Assembly (NCBI RefSeq): GCF_040869045.1
Contig: NC_090321.1
Coordinates: 72,883,183-72,947,182, forward strand
DNA: 64,000 bases
Direction of reading: 5' to 3'
Origin: Eurosta solidaginis
Lineage: Eukaryota; Arthropoda; Insecta; Diptera; Tephritidae
Shown here: in pieces, positions 44,998 through 57,900 of the stretch
Numbering within the stretch: position 1 is the stretch's first letter
Layout of the letters: every line of letters begins with the position of its first letter
Position numbers and translations under genes: made by a program
Notes under the pieces: generated by a model
Seen by the model: the letters and a program-made list of their open reading frames with translations, nothing else
Databases searched by the model: none
What the model was told of the DNA's origin: nothing

Positions 44998-47619
44998 TGT
45001 TAGGGTCTGCTGCTACGGTCTATGGTTACGGTCCACTTGGGAGCGTATTCGCGCGAACACACCTAGTGATGGCGCGAAAGTGGCGATAAAAAGTATCGAA
45101 AAATAAGGAAAAAAACAGACCGGCCATCACTATCGAAAATTGCCATGAGTTTCCGGCAAAAAGAAAAAGAGAAAAGGTGAAATATTGCGTGAGCGATTTT
45201 TTTGCGACCCTACAATTATACAAACGGGATATATAACATCTAGGGGCATAACTTCAGCAGCAAAGGCGTCAAGTTCCGCCAATATACTGCTTTAGTAACC
45301 TTATTGCTCACTTCGCATCCCCAACGATACTCAACTATACTGCTTTAGTAACCTTATTGCTCACTGCGCATCCCCAACGATACTCAACTAATCACAAAAC
45401 ATCCTCGCCGGCTGTGCGCGTAAGTAGGTGATTGTCCAGAAACTAGGAAAGAGTCGATAGCGCAAAGCACCGAAACCATTCTTTCCGACAAATCTCGTTT
45501 CTACGCGTCTATTTTGGGTGGTAATAAACCTTGCACCGGTTGTGTTGCTTGGACACAAGATCCAGTTGAAGTAGGTCGGCGTTCGCAGTCACACCTAGTG
45601 AGATAAACCCCTTCCTCTACGTTTACGAAGAACCCTACCATCTGCGGAAAAGCGTCCGACACTACCTCTGCCTCCAGGGACAGCAGTACGCTGCCGCGTA
45701 ATACAATCAACGTCAAAGAGCCAAGTCATCCGGCTCGTAAAGGGTAGCACGAAGATTTATCGCCACCCGGTTCACTCCGTTACCTCGACCCAAAGCGCCA
45801 ACCACCACCAACGGCGCCTACTATTATCACGGGCACCACCGACAACAATATTAGCCGCAACCTTATCAGCTACGACCATAACGGCTACAGCAATACTAGC
45901 CGCATCCTTATCACCTACGACTATACCGGCTATAACAATGCTAGCGCAACCGTATCAGCTACGACCGCACGGAATACAACAATACCAGCTACAATAACAA
46001 CCACAGGGCAGCGAATATAGGCCAGCGGCCATCCCAATTGCGACAACGAATATCAGCGGTTAAAGCGGGGAGTTCGTTCCAATACTGAACTAAATATACG
46101 TATTTGTAGTCTCAACCTTGTTCTTTAAATTTTTTTTTTTTGACTCTGCAACAACATATAGTATTAATATACAAACATATTCAAATTTAAGGCTATAACC
46201 CTAGTATAGAATCTGAACATGTAATACATACATACATGCATATACCTAAGTTAAAGAGAGCAAGCAGCATCCACTTGTAGTAAAGTTAAAAAAGTAGACG
46301 TAACGTAATGTTAAGTTAAAGAGGTTTAATTAACTTAGAAGCAAGAAAAAAAAATAATAACAATACCAGCACTGACTGGTAAATGCAAAACAGCTTACGT
46401 TTTACTTGAACATGTAAAACGATTTCGTTAATTTTACTATAAATTTAAAAGTTCACGTTTTACTTGAACATGTAAAACGATTCCGTTAATTTTACTATAA
46501 ATTTAAAAGTTTACGTTTTACTCAAATATGTAAAACGATTTCGTTGACGAGTATGATTTACTATGAATTTAAAGGTTTACGTTTTACTTGAATATGTGAA
46601 ACGATTTCTTCGAGGAGTATGATTTACCCCAAATTTAATTTTAATTGCTTTTATAACAAATTTTCTTAGTACATATTACATATTAGTGTCATTATACTAT
46701 GCGTTATACCAATTTGCTATTTTGTTAAACTCAAAATAAGTCTACTACAACAACATATTAATTTTGTAAGGGGGCCCCAATTATCGGACGTTGTATCCAA
46801 ACTGTACAGCCCTAAGATAGGTTTGTGAATGAAAAGAGAAAGGGCATTTAACCAAATTTCTACTTTGTATGTAATCTATCTACTATTCATAAGCACATTT
46901 ATTTACAATTTTTTTTTGCACCAAGCGCTTATAACCCTTGTCAAAAAAAAAAGGAAGTGACATAATTATAGGTATAGCTTTAAATATTTCTTTCATAGCA
47001 TACATACTTTAGTAATAATGATATCTGAATAAACTTGTAATTAGAATGGGAATGCTGGCGTCTACGTTCTTTTAGAAGGCACTTAGGTAAAACAGGTAAG
47101 GGGCCACCGAAATTTAGGTGCGTCGGTGGCCATGGATTTTGAGGGTGGGAAAAGCACCGGGCGTCGCAACACCACCCGCGGCGCCCCTATATATATTCGG
47201 CCCTCTTTGTTTATTCCCTTTTGTTTTCTTTTAATTTTTCAGCATTTTTTTTTATTTTGAATTTCAGCTTTAGTAACCGGCCATGTCCGGTTCGGTAAAT
47301 TTTTTTTGCGTTTGATTTTTTTGAAGTTTAAATTTTTTGAATGTTATCGGTCTGTCCGTGACATCCGGTTCGGCCGGATGTTGTTTTAGTTTGAATTTAT
47401 AAGCGTTTTGAGTCGGTCTCTGCGCTTCTGTCAAGGTTTTTCAATTTTGACAGCTTTCAGTTTTGATAGGCATGATGGGAACTTTTTTCTGTTTATGGCG
47501 CAGGAACAGTAAGGTTGGCAAGGACCCGCCCCAGCCGACAATGACTAGCCACTGTGCACCAACACATCATGCCGACCGTCTTCCTTACTACTTCCATCAA
47601 AGATGCGTATACCATAACA
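44998..47619 (+). repeat. G2 5' LTR, 2622 bp
   Basis: Contains a block of imperfect CTACGACTATACCGGCTAT-type repeats (about 45840-46010) and four tandem units of 57 to 66 bp (about 46393-46620), each with a hairpin CGTTTTAC...GTAAAACG. Relative to the 3' LTR it has about 340 extra bases near 45540-45880. Frames within it are shadows. Confidence 0.9.
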
Positions 47620-47621
47620 GA

Positions 47622-47636
47622 TGGCGCCCAACGTGG
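47622..47636 (+). promoter_or_regulatory. G2 primer-binding site (tRNA-Lys type)
   Basis: TGGCGCCCAACGTGG, two bases after the 5' LTR. It is complementary to the CCA-ended 3' terminus of insect Lys tRNA as I recall it. Confidence 0.85.
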
Positions 47637-48891
47637 TTCTTGAGGCACTGGTCGCGAGGGTCAGTCGGGTCAACTTGTGAAGTTGACCATCCCACCAGTC
47701 CGAGTGAGCAGCCACAGGAGCTGCCACCTACGTTGCGTTGGGATGGTTGGACGGAGCAGGTTGTCCGGGCTGGTCAGCGGGGGCTGTGGCCGAAGGAGCC
47801 ACGGGACTCAACGTCGTGTCCTCCGGATTTTTGTATTCACCCGATGAGGCAGTGCTGCACGCACTTTATTTTTTTTTGTAAGTGGGTTTTTTTTGTTGCC
47901 GGAATGTTGTCCGTAGTCGGCGTTGGTAAATTTTGTCCGCTAATTGGTTTTTTTTTGTAACGTCTAATTTTTATAACTTTTTACTTGCCGAATTTGTGTT
48001 GTCTTGTGTGAGTGAGTGGGTGAATTGTAAGGACCCCAGCTCATCCCACGTCTCAGGTGGCAACACCTAGTGCCAACTGGATTGTGACGGGTTGAGCTGG
48101 GATTCAAAGTGGCACTCCTTCCTGTCCCACCAGACTGGGGGAGAGGTTCCGAAACCGCTCCACCCATTGCGGCGGAGGCAGGAGGGGTGTCCAGTAAGAA
48201 TGGACGGGAGGCCTCAACACCCCCAACCAGTCCCAGGGGAAAGCCCCTGGAGACTGCCCTGCGTTGCGGCTGGGCGTGTTGAGACCAACCCGTGTGTGCC
48301 TGGAGTGACCCCAACCAGTCTCGGAGGGGGGCCTTAAGACCCCCTTGCATTGCGGTTGGGAGCACTAGGGACAAGTATGAATGGATTTGTGATTTTTTGT
48401 TTTTGCCTGTGGCCCGAGTGCCTTCGGGAAGGGGATGCCAGCATTCCCATTGATTATATAACTAATCATTTTTTTCTTGCAGCTTGACTTTTTTTTTTTT
48501 GTACGGCTATCAATCGTAGTAATTATTATTTGCGAGCTTTTTGTATTTCCTCGCGCACCTGTAGATATATATATAAAAAAATTTTTTTTATCAATCATCG
48601 TTAGGTATACTAAGTGAAGGGGGTGGACTTTAACTTTTTTTTTTCTCCCTCCAATCCCTAACTGCCTTACGTGGCAAAAGTTTTTTTTTATTCTACGATT
48701 TGACCTTTTTTTTTGAATATGTCGCGCGACCAGTCTTTCGGGCAAACGGGCCGGAATACTCCGTTCAGGAGTGCGGGAAATTTCCGGGGAAACCAGAACC
48801 GGGGAGGTAATAATAAAGGGGCTTTCTCCAAGGCCAGGCGTCCCTTGGTGGTGCACACCCCAGTAGGGGACAATACGGAGATCCCACGGTA
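47637..48891 (+). other. G2 long untranslated leader
   Basis: About 1.25 kb between primer site and gag with no convincing ORF. It contains several T-runs and GC-rich blocks; frames on either strand are short and non-homologous. Confidence 0.6.
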
Positions 48892-50175
48892 ATGAACGTG
48901 GGCTCGGACCTGAATGACCCTCGCGATAAAATGGACAGACCTGTAAGCGCCAGTAACCTTAATGCGCCCTTATTAAACACGCATGATATTTCGGGGCTAA
49001 TGACCAATGTGTCGACCTATGCACCGGATGGAGCTGGTGCCTTACCATTACACCAAGGAGTTGGAAACTCTGGAGAAGCTGCAGGGGATCGGGCGAATAC
49101 CCTAGGAATGCAGGACGAAGCTACTCGTGGAGGCTCGTGGGTGGACGTGCTACACCAGCTGTTCCAGGCTTCGCAGGAGGAAATGCGGAGAGAGATGGGG
49201 TCAATCATAACCAACATGGACCAGCTCAACGGCGCTCTCGAATCCGCGCAGCAATCAATTCATCAAAACCGGAACGCAAATAGGATGGACCGTAACCCAC
49301 TTCCAACAGTAGTACCACCAATGTACCCGACTCCGAGCAGCATAGTAGTGAAACCGCAGGAGTGGAAAATCTCGTTCGACGGCACTGGGAGCGTAGCCGA
49401 TTTCCTTTTTAAGCTGAACACCTTGTGTGAGCGCACTCAATGCACGGACGAACAAATCATGGCTAGTTTCCACCTGTTTCTTTCCGGGCGGGCCGAAGAA
49501 TGGTACTGGCTGTTCACAAAACAAAACCCTAATGCGACCTATGCCTTTTTATGCTACTCATTGAAAAGAGAGTTTGGCACCTTGAAAACTGACCACGAGA
49601 TCATGATGGAGATCTCCATGCGAAAGCAGAAAGCAAGTGAGTGCTATGACGTGTTCCACACGGACATAATTTCCTTGAACGCGCGTTTAAGAGAACCCAT
49701 GTTGGAGCTTCTACTGATTGACATAATAAAAAGAAACGTCAACAGTAGCCTTAAGCTGATGCTTTTTAACGCAGATGTAAGGACCCTTCATGATCTACGC
49801 GATGTAGCACGCAGAGGTGAACAAGTGCTGAAAGAAAGCAAGCTATTGGGAGCCACTTACCCAGGACGGCATGTAAACGAAGCACGCGTGACAGCCCCGG
49901 ACATAAGGATGGAAGGCGAGGACGGCGAAATGGATCCACAGATAGAGGCGCTGGAATATCGACGCAACAGGAGGCCAGACTATTCGGGAATCCAATGCTG
50001 GAATTGCCAGGCAATGGGCCACTCATACATATACTGCGAGGAACCCATTAAAAATCCTTTTTGTTTTAAATGTGGGTATAAGGGTGTATTTACTCCTAAA
50101 TGCCCTAGGGACCATCGCAGGCAGGGAAACCAGTACCCGAGCGAGAAGGCGGGGGATCCTCGTTCGGCTTCATAG
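48892..50175 (+). CDS. G2 Gag protein
   Basis: A 427-residue structural protein of a Ty3/gypsy particle, intact from ATG to stop. Middle residues carry the retrotransposon-gag region (EWKISFDGTGSVADFLFKL, then LFLSGRAEEWYWLF and LKREFGTLKTDHEI). Near the C-terminus are two knuckles: CWNCQAMGHSYIYC, a standard Cys-x2-Cys-x4-His-x4-Cys, and CFKCGYKGVFTPKC, in which the His position is Val. The second form may be normal for this group. The protein would package RNA. No frameshift is visible, in contrast to most elements in this window. Confidence 0.85.
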   Translation: MNVGSDLNDPRDKMDRPVSASNLNAPLLNTHDISGLMTNVSTYAPDGAGALPLHQGVGNSGEAAGDRANTLGMQDEATRGGSWVDVLHQLFQASQEEMRREMGSIITNMDQLNGALESAQQSIHQNRNANRMDRNPLPTVVPPMYPTPSSIVVKPQEWKISFDGTGSVADFLFKLNTLCERTQCTDEQIMASFHLFLSGRAEEWYWLFTKQNPNATYAFLCYSLKREFGTLKTDHEIMMEISMRKQKASECYDVFHTDIISLNARLREPMLELLLIDIIKRNVNSSLKLMLFNADVRTLHDLRDVARRGEQVLKESKLLGATYPGRHVNEARVTAPDIRMEGEDGEMDPQIEALEYRRNRRPDYSGIQCWNCQAMGHSYIYCEEPIKNPFCFKCGYKGVFTPKCPRDHRRQGNQYPSEKAGDPRSAS

Positions 50176-50294
50176 CTCCCACACCAGCCGGTGCTCGAAG
50201 TGTCGTCCCGTGCACCGAACCAGAGGGTGAATCTCTGCATGGAGGTGGTGAGCTTCCGAGGTGCAGTAGTACCCTGGCAAAGGAACACCCAAAC

Positions 50295-51773
50295 GTGATA
50301 ATAACTTACCCTGACAGTACCGACAATTCGAATAGTTCTGAATCCGAGAGTCAAACGTCCTCATCAGCGATGGGCGAGCCGACCAGAATTCTGCAACGCC
50401 AGCATAGGGATGTCGCTTGCCAAACGCAATTTCCACCAAACTTAGAAGAAACGGAACAAAGGTATAAACAAATAAGACATACCATCTTCGAACAATACCC
50501 GGTATCGGACAATATTTTGAAGTGTAGGAAGAGATACCACAGGAGAGTACAGGAGCGAAGACTGCTGCAAGCCACCACGTTAACGCTTACAGAGGATGAA
50601 AGGCCTCTCGTAAAGGCCAAAATTAAGGATAGTTTTCTTGTAGGGCTGTTGGACTCGGGAGCCAACGTCTCCATCTTAGGGAAAAATGGATTAGAATTCC
50701 TAGAGGATAACGGCTTCGAAGCAGTGAGATTAGCACATGACGCTAACCGGAGTTACCATGGCGGGTGGCAGAAAACCTTAGAACGTGTTAGGCAGAAGTA
50801 CTTCTGGCCGCAGCAGGCTAAGGACGTCAGGGACTACGTCCAGCGTTGTGATACCTGCAAATCAGTAAAACCTACTAATCAGCAGTCGAGACCGCCTATA
50901 GAAAATACCTTTGTATACGAGAGGCCATTTCAGCGATTATATTGCGATTTCCTAGGGCCGTATCCGAGATATAAGCGGCGAAATCAATTTCTTTTCATAG
51001 TACTAGACCATTTTTCAAAATACGTTTGGCTAAAGCCCATGCAGAGAGCCACCACTGTAAACGTTATAAATTACTTCGCTTCAGAAATTTTTCCGGCTGT
51101 AGGGGTCCCTGAGGTTATTCACAGTGACAATGGTAAACAGTTTATCTCGAAGGAAATGAACCAATTTTTTGCAAATTACGGGGTGACGCACGTGAGTACG
51201 GGGTTATATTCTCCTCAAGCCAACGCATCCGAGCGCGTTAATAGAGAAATTGTTTCGAAGATTAAGATTTTCCTAAAAGATAAACCTGACCATACCGATT
51301 GGGATAAGCATATACCCGAGATTTTATCAGTTTTGAGAAGTGATTTTCATACGGCGATTCAGTGTTCTCCATACTTTGCATTATATGGCCAAAATATGGT
51401 CCAACATGCCTCAACGTACAACATTTTAGGGAAACTCGGCAGCTTTCGGGAAGACCAGGTTACGGTAGTAAGCCGAGCTGACAAGTTGACTAATATTCGT
51501 GAGCAGATCCGTAGAAATTTAGATCAGGCCAAGGATAGGGGAGTAACCACCTATAACAAGCGCTCTAGGCAAGTCAACTATAGGGAAGGTCAGGAAGTTT
51601 TTCGGAGAAACTTTGCCTTAAGTAACTTCAAACAGGGCATTAACGCCAAATTCCTACCAAAATACCTGAAGTGTCGCGTGCTTCGAAAAATAGGCAATGC
51701 ACTGTATGATCTCGAAGACCTAAACGGGAAATTGATAGGTCGCTTTCACGCTTCGGACATTCGTCCGCAATGA
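50295..51773 (+). CDS. G2 protease-integrase protein lacking reverse transcriptase and RNase H
   Basis: A 492-residue open frame. The protease active site is DSGANVS at 120-126. Around residue 143-147 the sequence passes directly into integrase: zinc-binding HDANRSYH and CDTC (185-188), then catalytic Asp218 (CDFLGP), Asp278 (HSDNG) and Glu313 (ASERVNRE), and a C-terminal segment ending in DIRPQ. About 600 to 700 residues of RT and RNase H expected between the two are gone, with the frame kept. The protein could not copy RNA itself. If transcribed, the element would depend on a relative's enzyme. Confidence 0.88.
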   Translation: MIITYPDSTDNSNSSESESQTSSSAMGEPTRILQRQHRDVACQTQFPPNLEETEQRYKQIRHTIFEQYPVSDNILKCRKRYHRRVQERRLLQATTLTLTEDERPLVKAKIKDSFLVGLLDSGANVSILGKNGLEFLEDNGFEAVRLAHDANRSYHGGWQKTLERVRQKYFWPQQAKDVRDYVQRCDTCKSVKPTNQQSRPPIENTFVYERPFQRLYCDFLGPYPRYKRRNQFLFIVLDHFSKYVWLKPMQRATTVNVINYFASEIFPAVGVPEVIHSDNGKQFISKEMNQFFANYGVTHVSTGLYSPQANASERVNREIVSKIKIFLKDKPDHTDWDKHIPEILSVLRSDFHTAIQCSPYFALYGQNMVQHASTYNILGKLGSFREDQVTVVSRADKLTNIREQIRRNLDQAKDRGVTTYNKRSRQVNYREGQEVFRRNFALSNFKQGINAKFLPKYLKCRVLRKIGNALYDLEDLNGKLIGRFHASDIRPQ

Positions 51774-52246
51774 ACCAGAAAGAACGTTTCTTTGCCAAAT
51801 TACAATTTGACTTTTTTATATACCTACCAATTGGACCTTTTTTTTGTCTGGGCGTTTTGGCGGTCGGGGACATCTCGCCCAGTATCCTCCTCGAGCACTG
51901 ACCTTATAGGATGTTCACACGCGTACTCACCGATGACCGTGAACCCCCTGGCAGTCCACGCTTAGGTCGGACTAGCCTTTCGGAGTTTGGACGAGTTCTC
52001 CATGTCAAATGTCTAATTGCCGCAAAGCCCTTTTAAACTAGGAAACAGAATTAATTCCCAACTTGACTTAGTTTTTTTTGATGGACCTATGTTGCCCGGC
52101 TAGCTTCGTAGTAGGACTTTGAGACTAATCTCAGGGGTGAGTCGTGCCCCACGTTGATTGGCATCGGAGGCCCCTGGCAGTGGCTTCCCACAGCGGATCC
52201 GGTTTCCTGTTCGCTTCATCGCCAGGTCTTCAAAGCGAAGCAGGTT
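51774..52246 (+). other. G2 3' internal region without envelope gene
   Basis: 470 bases from the integrase stop to the 3' LTR. No envelope-like ORF. A purine-rich AAAGCGAAGCAGG (52232-52244) just before the LTR may be the polypurine tract. Confidence 0.55.
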
Positions 52247-54635
52247 TGTTAGGGTCTGCTGCTACGGTCTACGGTTACGGTCCACTTGGGAGCGTATTCG
52301 CGCGAACACACCTAGTGATGGGGCGAAAGTGGCGATAAAAAGTATCGAAAAATAAAGAAAAAAACAGACCGGCCATCACTAGCGAAAATTGCCATGAGTT
52401 TCCGGCAAAAAGAAAAAGAGAAAAGGTGTAAAATTGCGTGAGCGATTTTTTTGCGACCCTACAATTATACAAACAGGATATATAACATCTAGGGGCATAA
52501 CTTCAGCAGCAAAGGCGTCAAGTTCCCCCAATATACTGCTTTAGTAACCTTATTGCTCACTTCGCATCCCCAACGATACTCAACTATACTGCTTTGGTAA
52601 CCTTATTGCTCACTGCGCATCCCCAACGATACTCAACTAATCACAAAACATCCTCGCCGGCTGTGCGCGTAAGCAGGTGATTGTCCAGAAACTAGGAAAG
52701 AGTCGATAGCGCAAAGCACCGAAACCATTCTTTCCGACAAATCTCGTTTCTACGCGTCTATTTTGGGTGGTAATAAACCTTGCACCGGTTGTACAGCAAT
52801 ACTAGCCGCATCCTTATCAGCTACGACTATACCGGCTATGACAATGCTAGCGCAACCCTATCAGCTACGACCATAACGGCTACAACAATACTAGCCGCAT
52901 CCTTATCAGCTACGACTATACCGGCTATGACAATGCTAGCGCAACCGTATCAGCTACAACCGCACGGGCTACAACAATACCAGCTACAATAACAACCACA
53001 GGGCAGCTAACATAGGCCTGCGGCCATCCCAATTGCGACAACGAATATCAGCGGTTAAAGCGGTGAGTTCGTTCTCAACCTTGTTCTTAAATTTTTTTTT
53101 TGACTCTGCAACAACATATAGTATTAATATACAAACATATTCAAATTTAAGGCTATAACCCTAGTATAGAATCTGACCATGTAATACATACATACATGCA
53201 TATACCTAAGTTAAAGAGAGCAAGCAGCATCCACTTGTAGTAAAGTTAAAAAAGTAGACGTAACGTAATGTTAAGTTAAAGAGGTTTATTTAACTTAGAA
53301 GCAAAAAAAACAAAACAATACCAGCACTGACTGGTAAATGCAAAACAGTTTACGTTTTACTTGAACATGTAAAACGATTTCGTTAATTTTACTATAAATT
53401 TAAAAGTTCACGTTTTACCTGAACATGTAAAACGATTTCGTTAATTTTACTATAAATTTAAAAGTTCACGTTTTACCTGAGCATGTAAAACGATTCCGTT
53501 AATTTTACTATAAATTTAAAAGTTTACGTTTTACTCGAATATGTAAAACGATTTCGTTGACAGTATGATTTACTATGAATTTAAAGGTTTACGTTTTACT
53601 TGAATATGTGAAACGATTTCTTCGAGGAGTATGATTTACCCCAAATTTAATCTTAATTGCTTTTATAACAAATTTTCTTAGTACATATTACATATTAGTG
53701 TCATTATACTATGCGTTATACCAATTTGCTATTTTGTTAAACTCAAAATAAGTCTACTACAACAACATATTAATTTTGTAAGGGGGCCCCAATTATCGGA
53801 AGTTGTATCCAAACTGTTCAGCCCTAAGATAGGTTTGTGAATGAAAAGAGAAAGGGCATTTAACCAAATTTCTACTTTGTATGTAATCTATCTACTATTC
53901 ATAAGCACATTTATTTACAATTTTTTTTTGCACCAAGCGCTTATAACCCTTGTCAAAAAAAAAGGAGGTGACATAATTATAGGTATAGCTTTAAATATTT
54001 CTTTCATAGCATACATACTTTAGTAATAATGATATCTGAATAAACTTGTAATTAGAATGGGAATGCTGGCGTCTACGTTCTTTTAGAAGGCACTTAGGTA
54101 AAACAGGTAAGGGGCCACCGAAATTTAGGTGCGTCGGTGGCCATGGATTTTGAGGGTGGGCAAAGCACCGGGCGTCGCAACACCACCCGCGGCGCCCCCT
54201 ATATATATTCGGCCCTCTTTGTTTATTCCCTTTTGTTTTCTTTTAATTTTTCAGCATTTTTTTTTTTATTTTGAATTTCAGCTTTAGTAACCGGCCATGT
54301 CCGATTCGGTAAATTTTTTTTGCGTTTGATTTTTTTTGAAGTTTAAATTTTTTGAATGTTAACGGTCTGTCCGTGACATCCGGTTCGGCCGGATGTTGTT
54401 TTAGTTTGAATTTATAAGCGTTTTGAGTCGGTCTCTGCGCTTCTGTCAAGGTTTTTTTAAATTTGACAGCTTTCAGTTTTGATAGGCATGATAGGAACTT
54501 TTTTCTGTATATGGCGCAGGAACAGTAAGGTTGGCAAAGACCCGCCCCAGCCGACAATGACTAGCCACTGTGCACCAACACATCATGCCGACCGCCTTCC
54601 TTACTGCTTCCATCAAAGATGCGTATATCATAACA
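52247..54635 (+). repeat. G2 3' LTR, 2389 bp
   Basis: Closely matches the 5' LTR but lacks about 340 bases after GCACCGGTTGT (52780-52790) and has five, not four, hairpin units (CGTTTTAC at 53353, 53411, 53469, 53527, 53592). Confidence 0.9.
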
Positions 54636-54639
54636 ACAT

Positions 54640-54939
54640 CTTCTAGGCGCTTCCAGAATTTACTAGTCCAGCAGCTCTCAAACTTCTCAGCTGTAACTAC
54701 AATTGCACAATTTTATAGTTTTTCTCATTGCATACTTATAGGAGTATCTCAGATATATGCATGTGTTTGTGCATTGACACTCCGCTGCTCGTATACGTAC
54801 ATGGTACATATGTGTAGACGCAATTATTGTTTCGTTTATGTAGATACATAATGATTGATCTATGGATGTGAATTCACGTCACTGCTTAGCATCGGCTTAG
54901 AGATGGCAGCACTCCTTAGTTTTGCTAATATTCGTAACC
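54640..54939 (-). repeat. G1 3' LTR, inner part
   Basis: Resumes at CTTCTAGGCGCTTCC after the ACAT duplication and carries the second 81-bp unit. It ends TTCGTAACC where the intact LTR ends TTCGTAACA, so the terminal base has mutated. Confidence 0.9.
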
Positions 54940-54950
54940 CTGCCCTCCAC

Positions 54951-57900
54951 CTAAGTCTGATCGTCCCGATTAGACAAATCTCTCGATCTAAACGTTGCCA
55001 GCCTTTCCAAATGGACCACTTTCATTTTGGTTCGTAGTTTACCAATGGTTTGTATGCGGTACACTACATCGTTGATCCGTTTTACAACTTTGTATGGGCC
55101 TTCCCAATTACACTGCAATTTTGGGGACAAAGCTTTTTTACGTTGTGGGTTGTATAATAGCATCAAATCTCCTTCCTGAAAACCTTCTGAATTAATTGCT
55201 TTATCGTATCTGGCTTTCATCCTGTCACTCATAATCTTTGTTCGTTGCCTTATCAGACCATGTATTTCTCTTAGCTCTTCTTCCAAATCACTAGTGGATT
55301 TCTGCACATTTCCCTCCGCATTGGCATCTATCCCAAACTTCAAATCAGCTGGCAGTCTAAGGTCATTGCCAAAAATTACTTTTGCAGGGGTTTGGCCCGT
55401 TGTCTCATGCACTGCTGATCGGTACGCCATCAAGAATAATGGTATGCGGGTATCCCACTCTTTATGGTACTTGTCTACTACTTTCCTTAAGTGCTCCTCC
55501 AATGTTCTATTGAATCGTTCTACCATACCATCGGATTGAGGATGCAATGCAGTTGTTCGTGTTTTTCGAATGCCCAATGATTTACACATTTCCTGGCTGA
55601 TTCGAAATTCCTGCCTTGGTCAGAATGTAACTCCATTGGTACAACATACCTTGCAACCCAATTGTTTACAAACACTTCTGCTACCGTTTCCGCTTCTTGA
55701 TTTGGGATTGGGTATACCTCTGGCCATTTGCTGAAATAATCCATAACTACCAGTACATATTTGTTTCCGCCGTTGCTAGTAGGAAATGGACCGGCGACAT
55801 CCATAGCGATCCTTTCAAATGGCGCACCTGAGTTATATTGCTTCATCTGGCCATGACTTCGGGTTCTGGGCCCTTTCGCTCTGCTGCAAACCTCGCAGTT
55901 CGCAATCCACTCAGTGACCGACTGACGGCAACCAACCCAATAGAATCTCTGTTTAATCTTCTCGAGCGTCTTCGTGATTCCAAGATGACCTCCGCTTGGA
56001 CCATTATGCAGCTCGCTGAGCACGTCAGGAATCCTCTTTCTGGGAACAACTATCAGTTTCTTCTTGCATTTACCATCCTCACTCTCCCATACTCGATGAA
56101 GGCAATCGGAAATCAATTCTAAACTGTCCCACTGTGCCCAATATGACTTCGCAATGGGACTTTCTGCTGACATCTCTTCTCTGTTTGGTCTTTCGTTTCG
56201 TTCGAGCCCTTGCATAACACGTGACAGATCTGTATCTTCTAGCTGACACTTTCTTAGCTGTTCCTTGTCCCATTCATCTGTACATGTTATAGTCATTAGC
56301 CGGACATCTATAATGTCTTCTTTAGCCTCGGCTTTTGAACAGTGCTTGCACTCCAAACTACATGGTCTCCGTGACATTGCATCGGCATTTCCATGGGTAC
56401 TACCTTTTCTATGCTCAATGGAAAAGTCATAGCTTTGTAGTCGCTCGATCCACCGTGCCAATTGTCCTTCCGGATTACGGAACTGCAGACGCCATTTTAA
56501 AGCTGCGTGATCTGTCCTGACACGGAATCGGTGGCCGTAGAGGTATTTGTGAAAATGTTTAATGCACTCTACCAATGCCAACAGCTCTCTCCGCGTAACG
56601 CAGTAGTTCCTCTCTGGTTTTCCAATCGAACGGCTGTAATATGCAACTACCTTCTCCTGTCCATCAACCAGTTGTGATAAAACGCCTCCTATAGCATATC
56701 CACTCGCATCTGTATCTAGAATAAATGTTGCTCCTGGAATCGGATATGCTAACATTGGGGCAGTGCGCAAACGCTCCTTCAATGTTTGGAAAGCCACACC
56801 TTGCTCCTTCTTCCATTCAAAAGCTTTATTTTTTTTTGTAAGCTCATGGAGGCTATGGGCTACGCTGGAAAAATTTGGTACAAATCGGCGGTAATATGTG
56901 CACAGACCAAGGAAACTTCTTAATTCATGTAGGTTCTGTGGCCTCGGCCAATCCTTTACAGCCTCTATCTTTTCGTTCGCAGTGCAGATGCCCTCTGTCG
57001 TTACATTGTGACCCAAATAATTTAATTCCTTTATAAACAGCGCACACTTTTTGGGACTTAACTTCAGACCAGCGCCAGCTATTCTTTGGAAAACTTCCTC
57101 CAAGTTCCTAAGATGTTCATCAAAATTCTTGCCCAATACGATGATGTCGTCCAGGTACACCAAGCATGTTTTCCAATGTAGTCCTTTCAGTATCTGGTCC
57201 ATGAGTCTCTCAAAAGTAGCTGGTGCATTACAAAGTCCAAAAGGCATCACTGTAAATTGCCAAAGACCATCACCGACACTGAAGGCTGTTTTCTCTTTAT
57301 CTTCCTCCTTCACCTCCACTTGCCAGTAGCCGCTTTTCAAGTCCAGCATGGAAAACCATTTCGTACCAGAGTCCAGAGTGTCGTCAATTATTGGCAATGG
57401 GTAGCTATCCTTTTTCGTTACGTGATTCAACTTCCGGTAGTCCACGCAAAACCTAATTTTTCCATCCTTCTTCTTTACAAGTACTACTGGTGAGCTCCAT
57501 GGACTAGCTGATGGTTCGATGACGCCGCTGTCGCTCATTTCTTGAATGATATGACTCACAACTTCCCGCTTCGCCAGTGGAACACTACGTGGAGCTTGAC
57601 GGATCGGCCTCGCATCTCCAGTGCCAATTTGATGTTTCACAACGTTGGTGCGGCCTGGATTAGAACCATCCTGGTCAAATATGTTCGCGTACTTTAGGAG
57701 CAGTTGTTTTGCCTTACTCTGATATGCTTCCTCTAGCCCCTGCGTCCATGCCGTGATGTCATTTGAAAGATCAGTATTACTAGCTGAAACGTGTTCCTGG
57801 AGCTGTTCACAGTTAATAACTACTTCAGCCTCTTGGCATCTTCCCAAAATAGCTCCTTTAGTCAATTTGAGTGGTGACTTGAACTCATTGAGTACTCTTA

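Larger units (their letters stand above)
44998..54635 (+). mobile_element. Ty3/gypsy element G2 with very long LTRs
   Basis: LTRs of 2622 bp (44998-47619) and 2389 bp (52247-54635) start TGTTAGGGTCTGCTGC and end CATAACA. ACAT is duplicated at 44994-44997 and 54636-54639. The primer site TGGCGCCCAACGTGG (47622-47636) matches the 3' end of Lys tRNA. The 4.6-kb interior codes Gag and a protease-integrase protein; reverse transcriptase and RNase H are absent. Long LTRs plus Lys primer recall the Ulysses/Osvaldo group (inference). Confidence 0.9.

Noticed and set aside
47463..47960. 165-residue ORF across the G2 LTR end and primer site
   Set aside because: It crosses the LTR boundary and the primer-binding site, so it cannot be a conserved protein; T-runs code poly-Phe.
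51774..52246. Envelope gene making G2 or G1 an errantivirus
   Set aside because: Neither element has an ORF between integrase and the 3' LTR large enough for an envelope protein, and no signal or membrane segments are seen.
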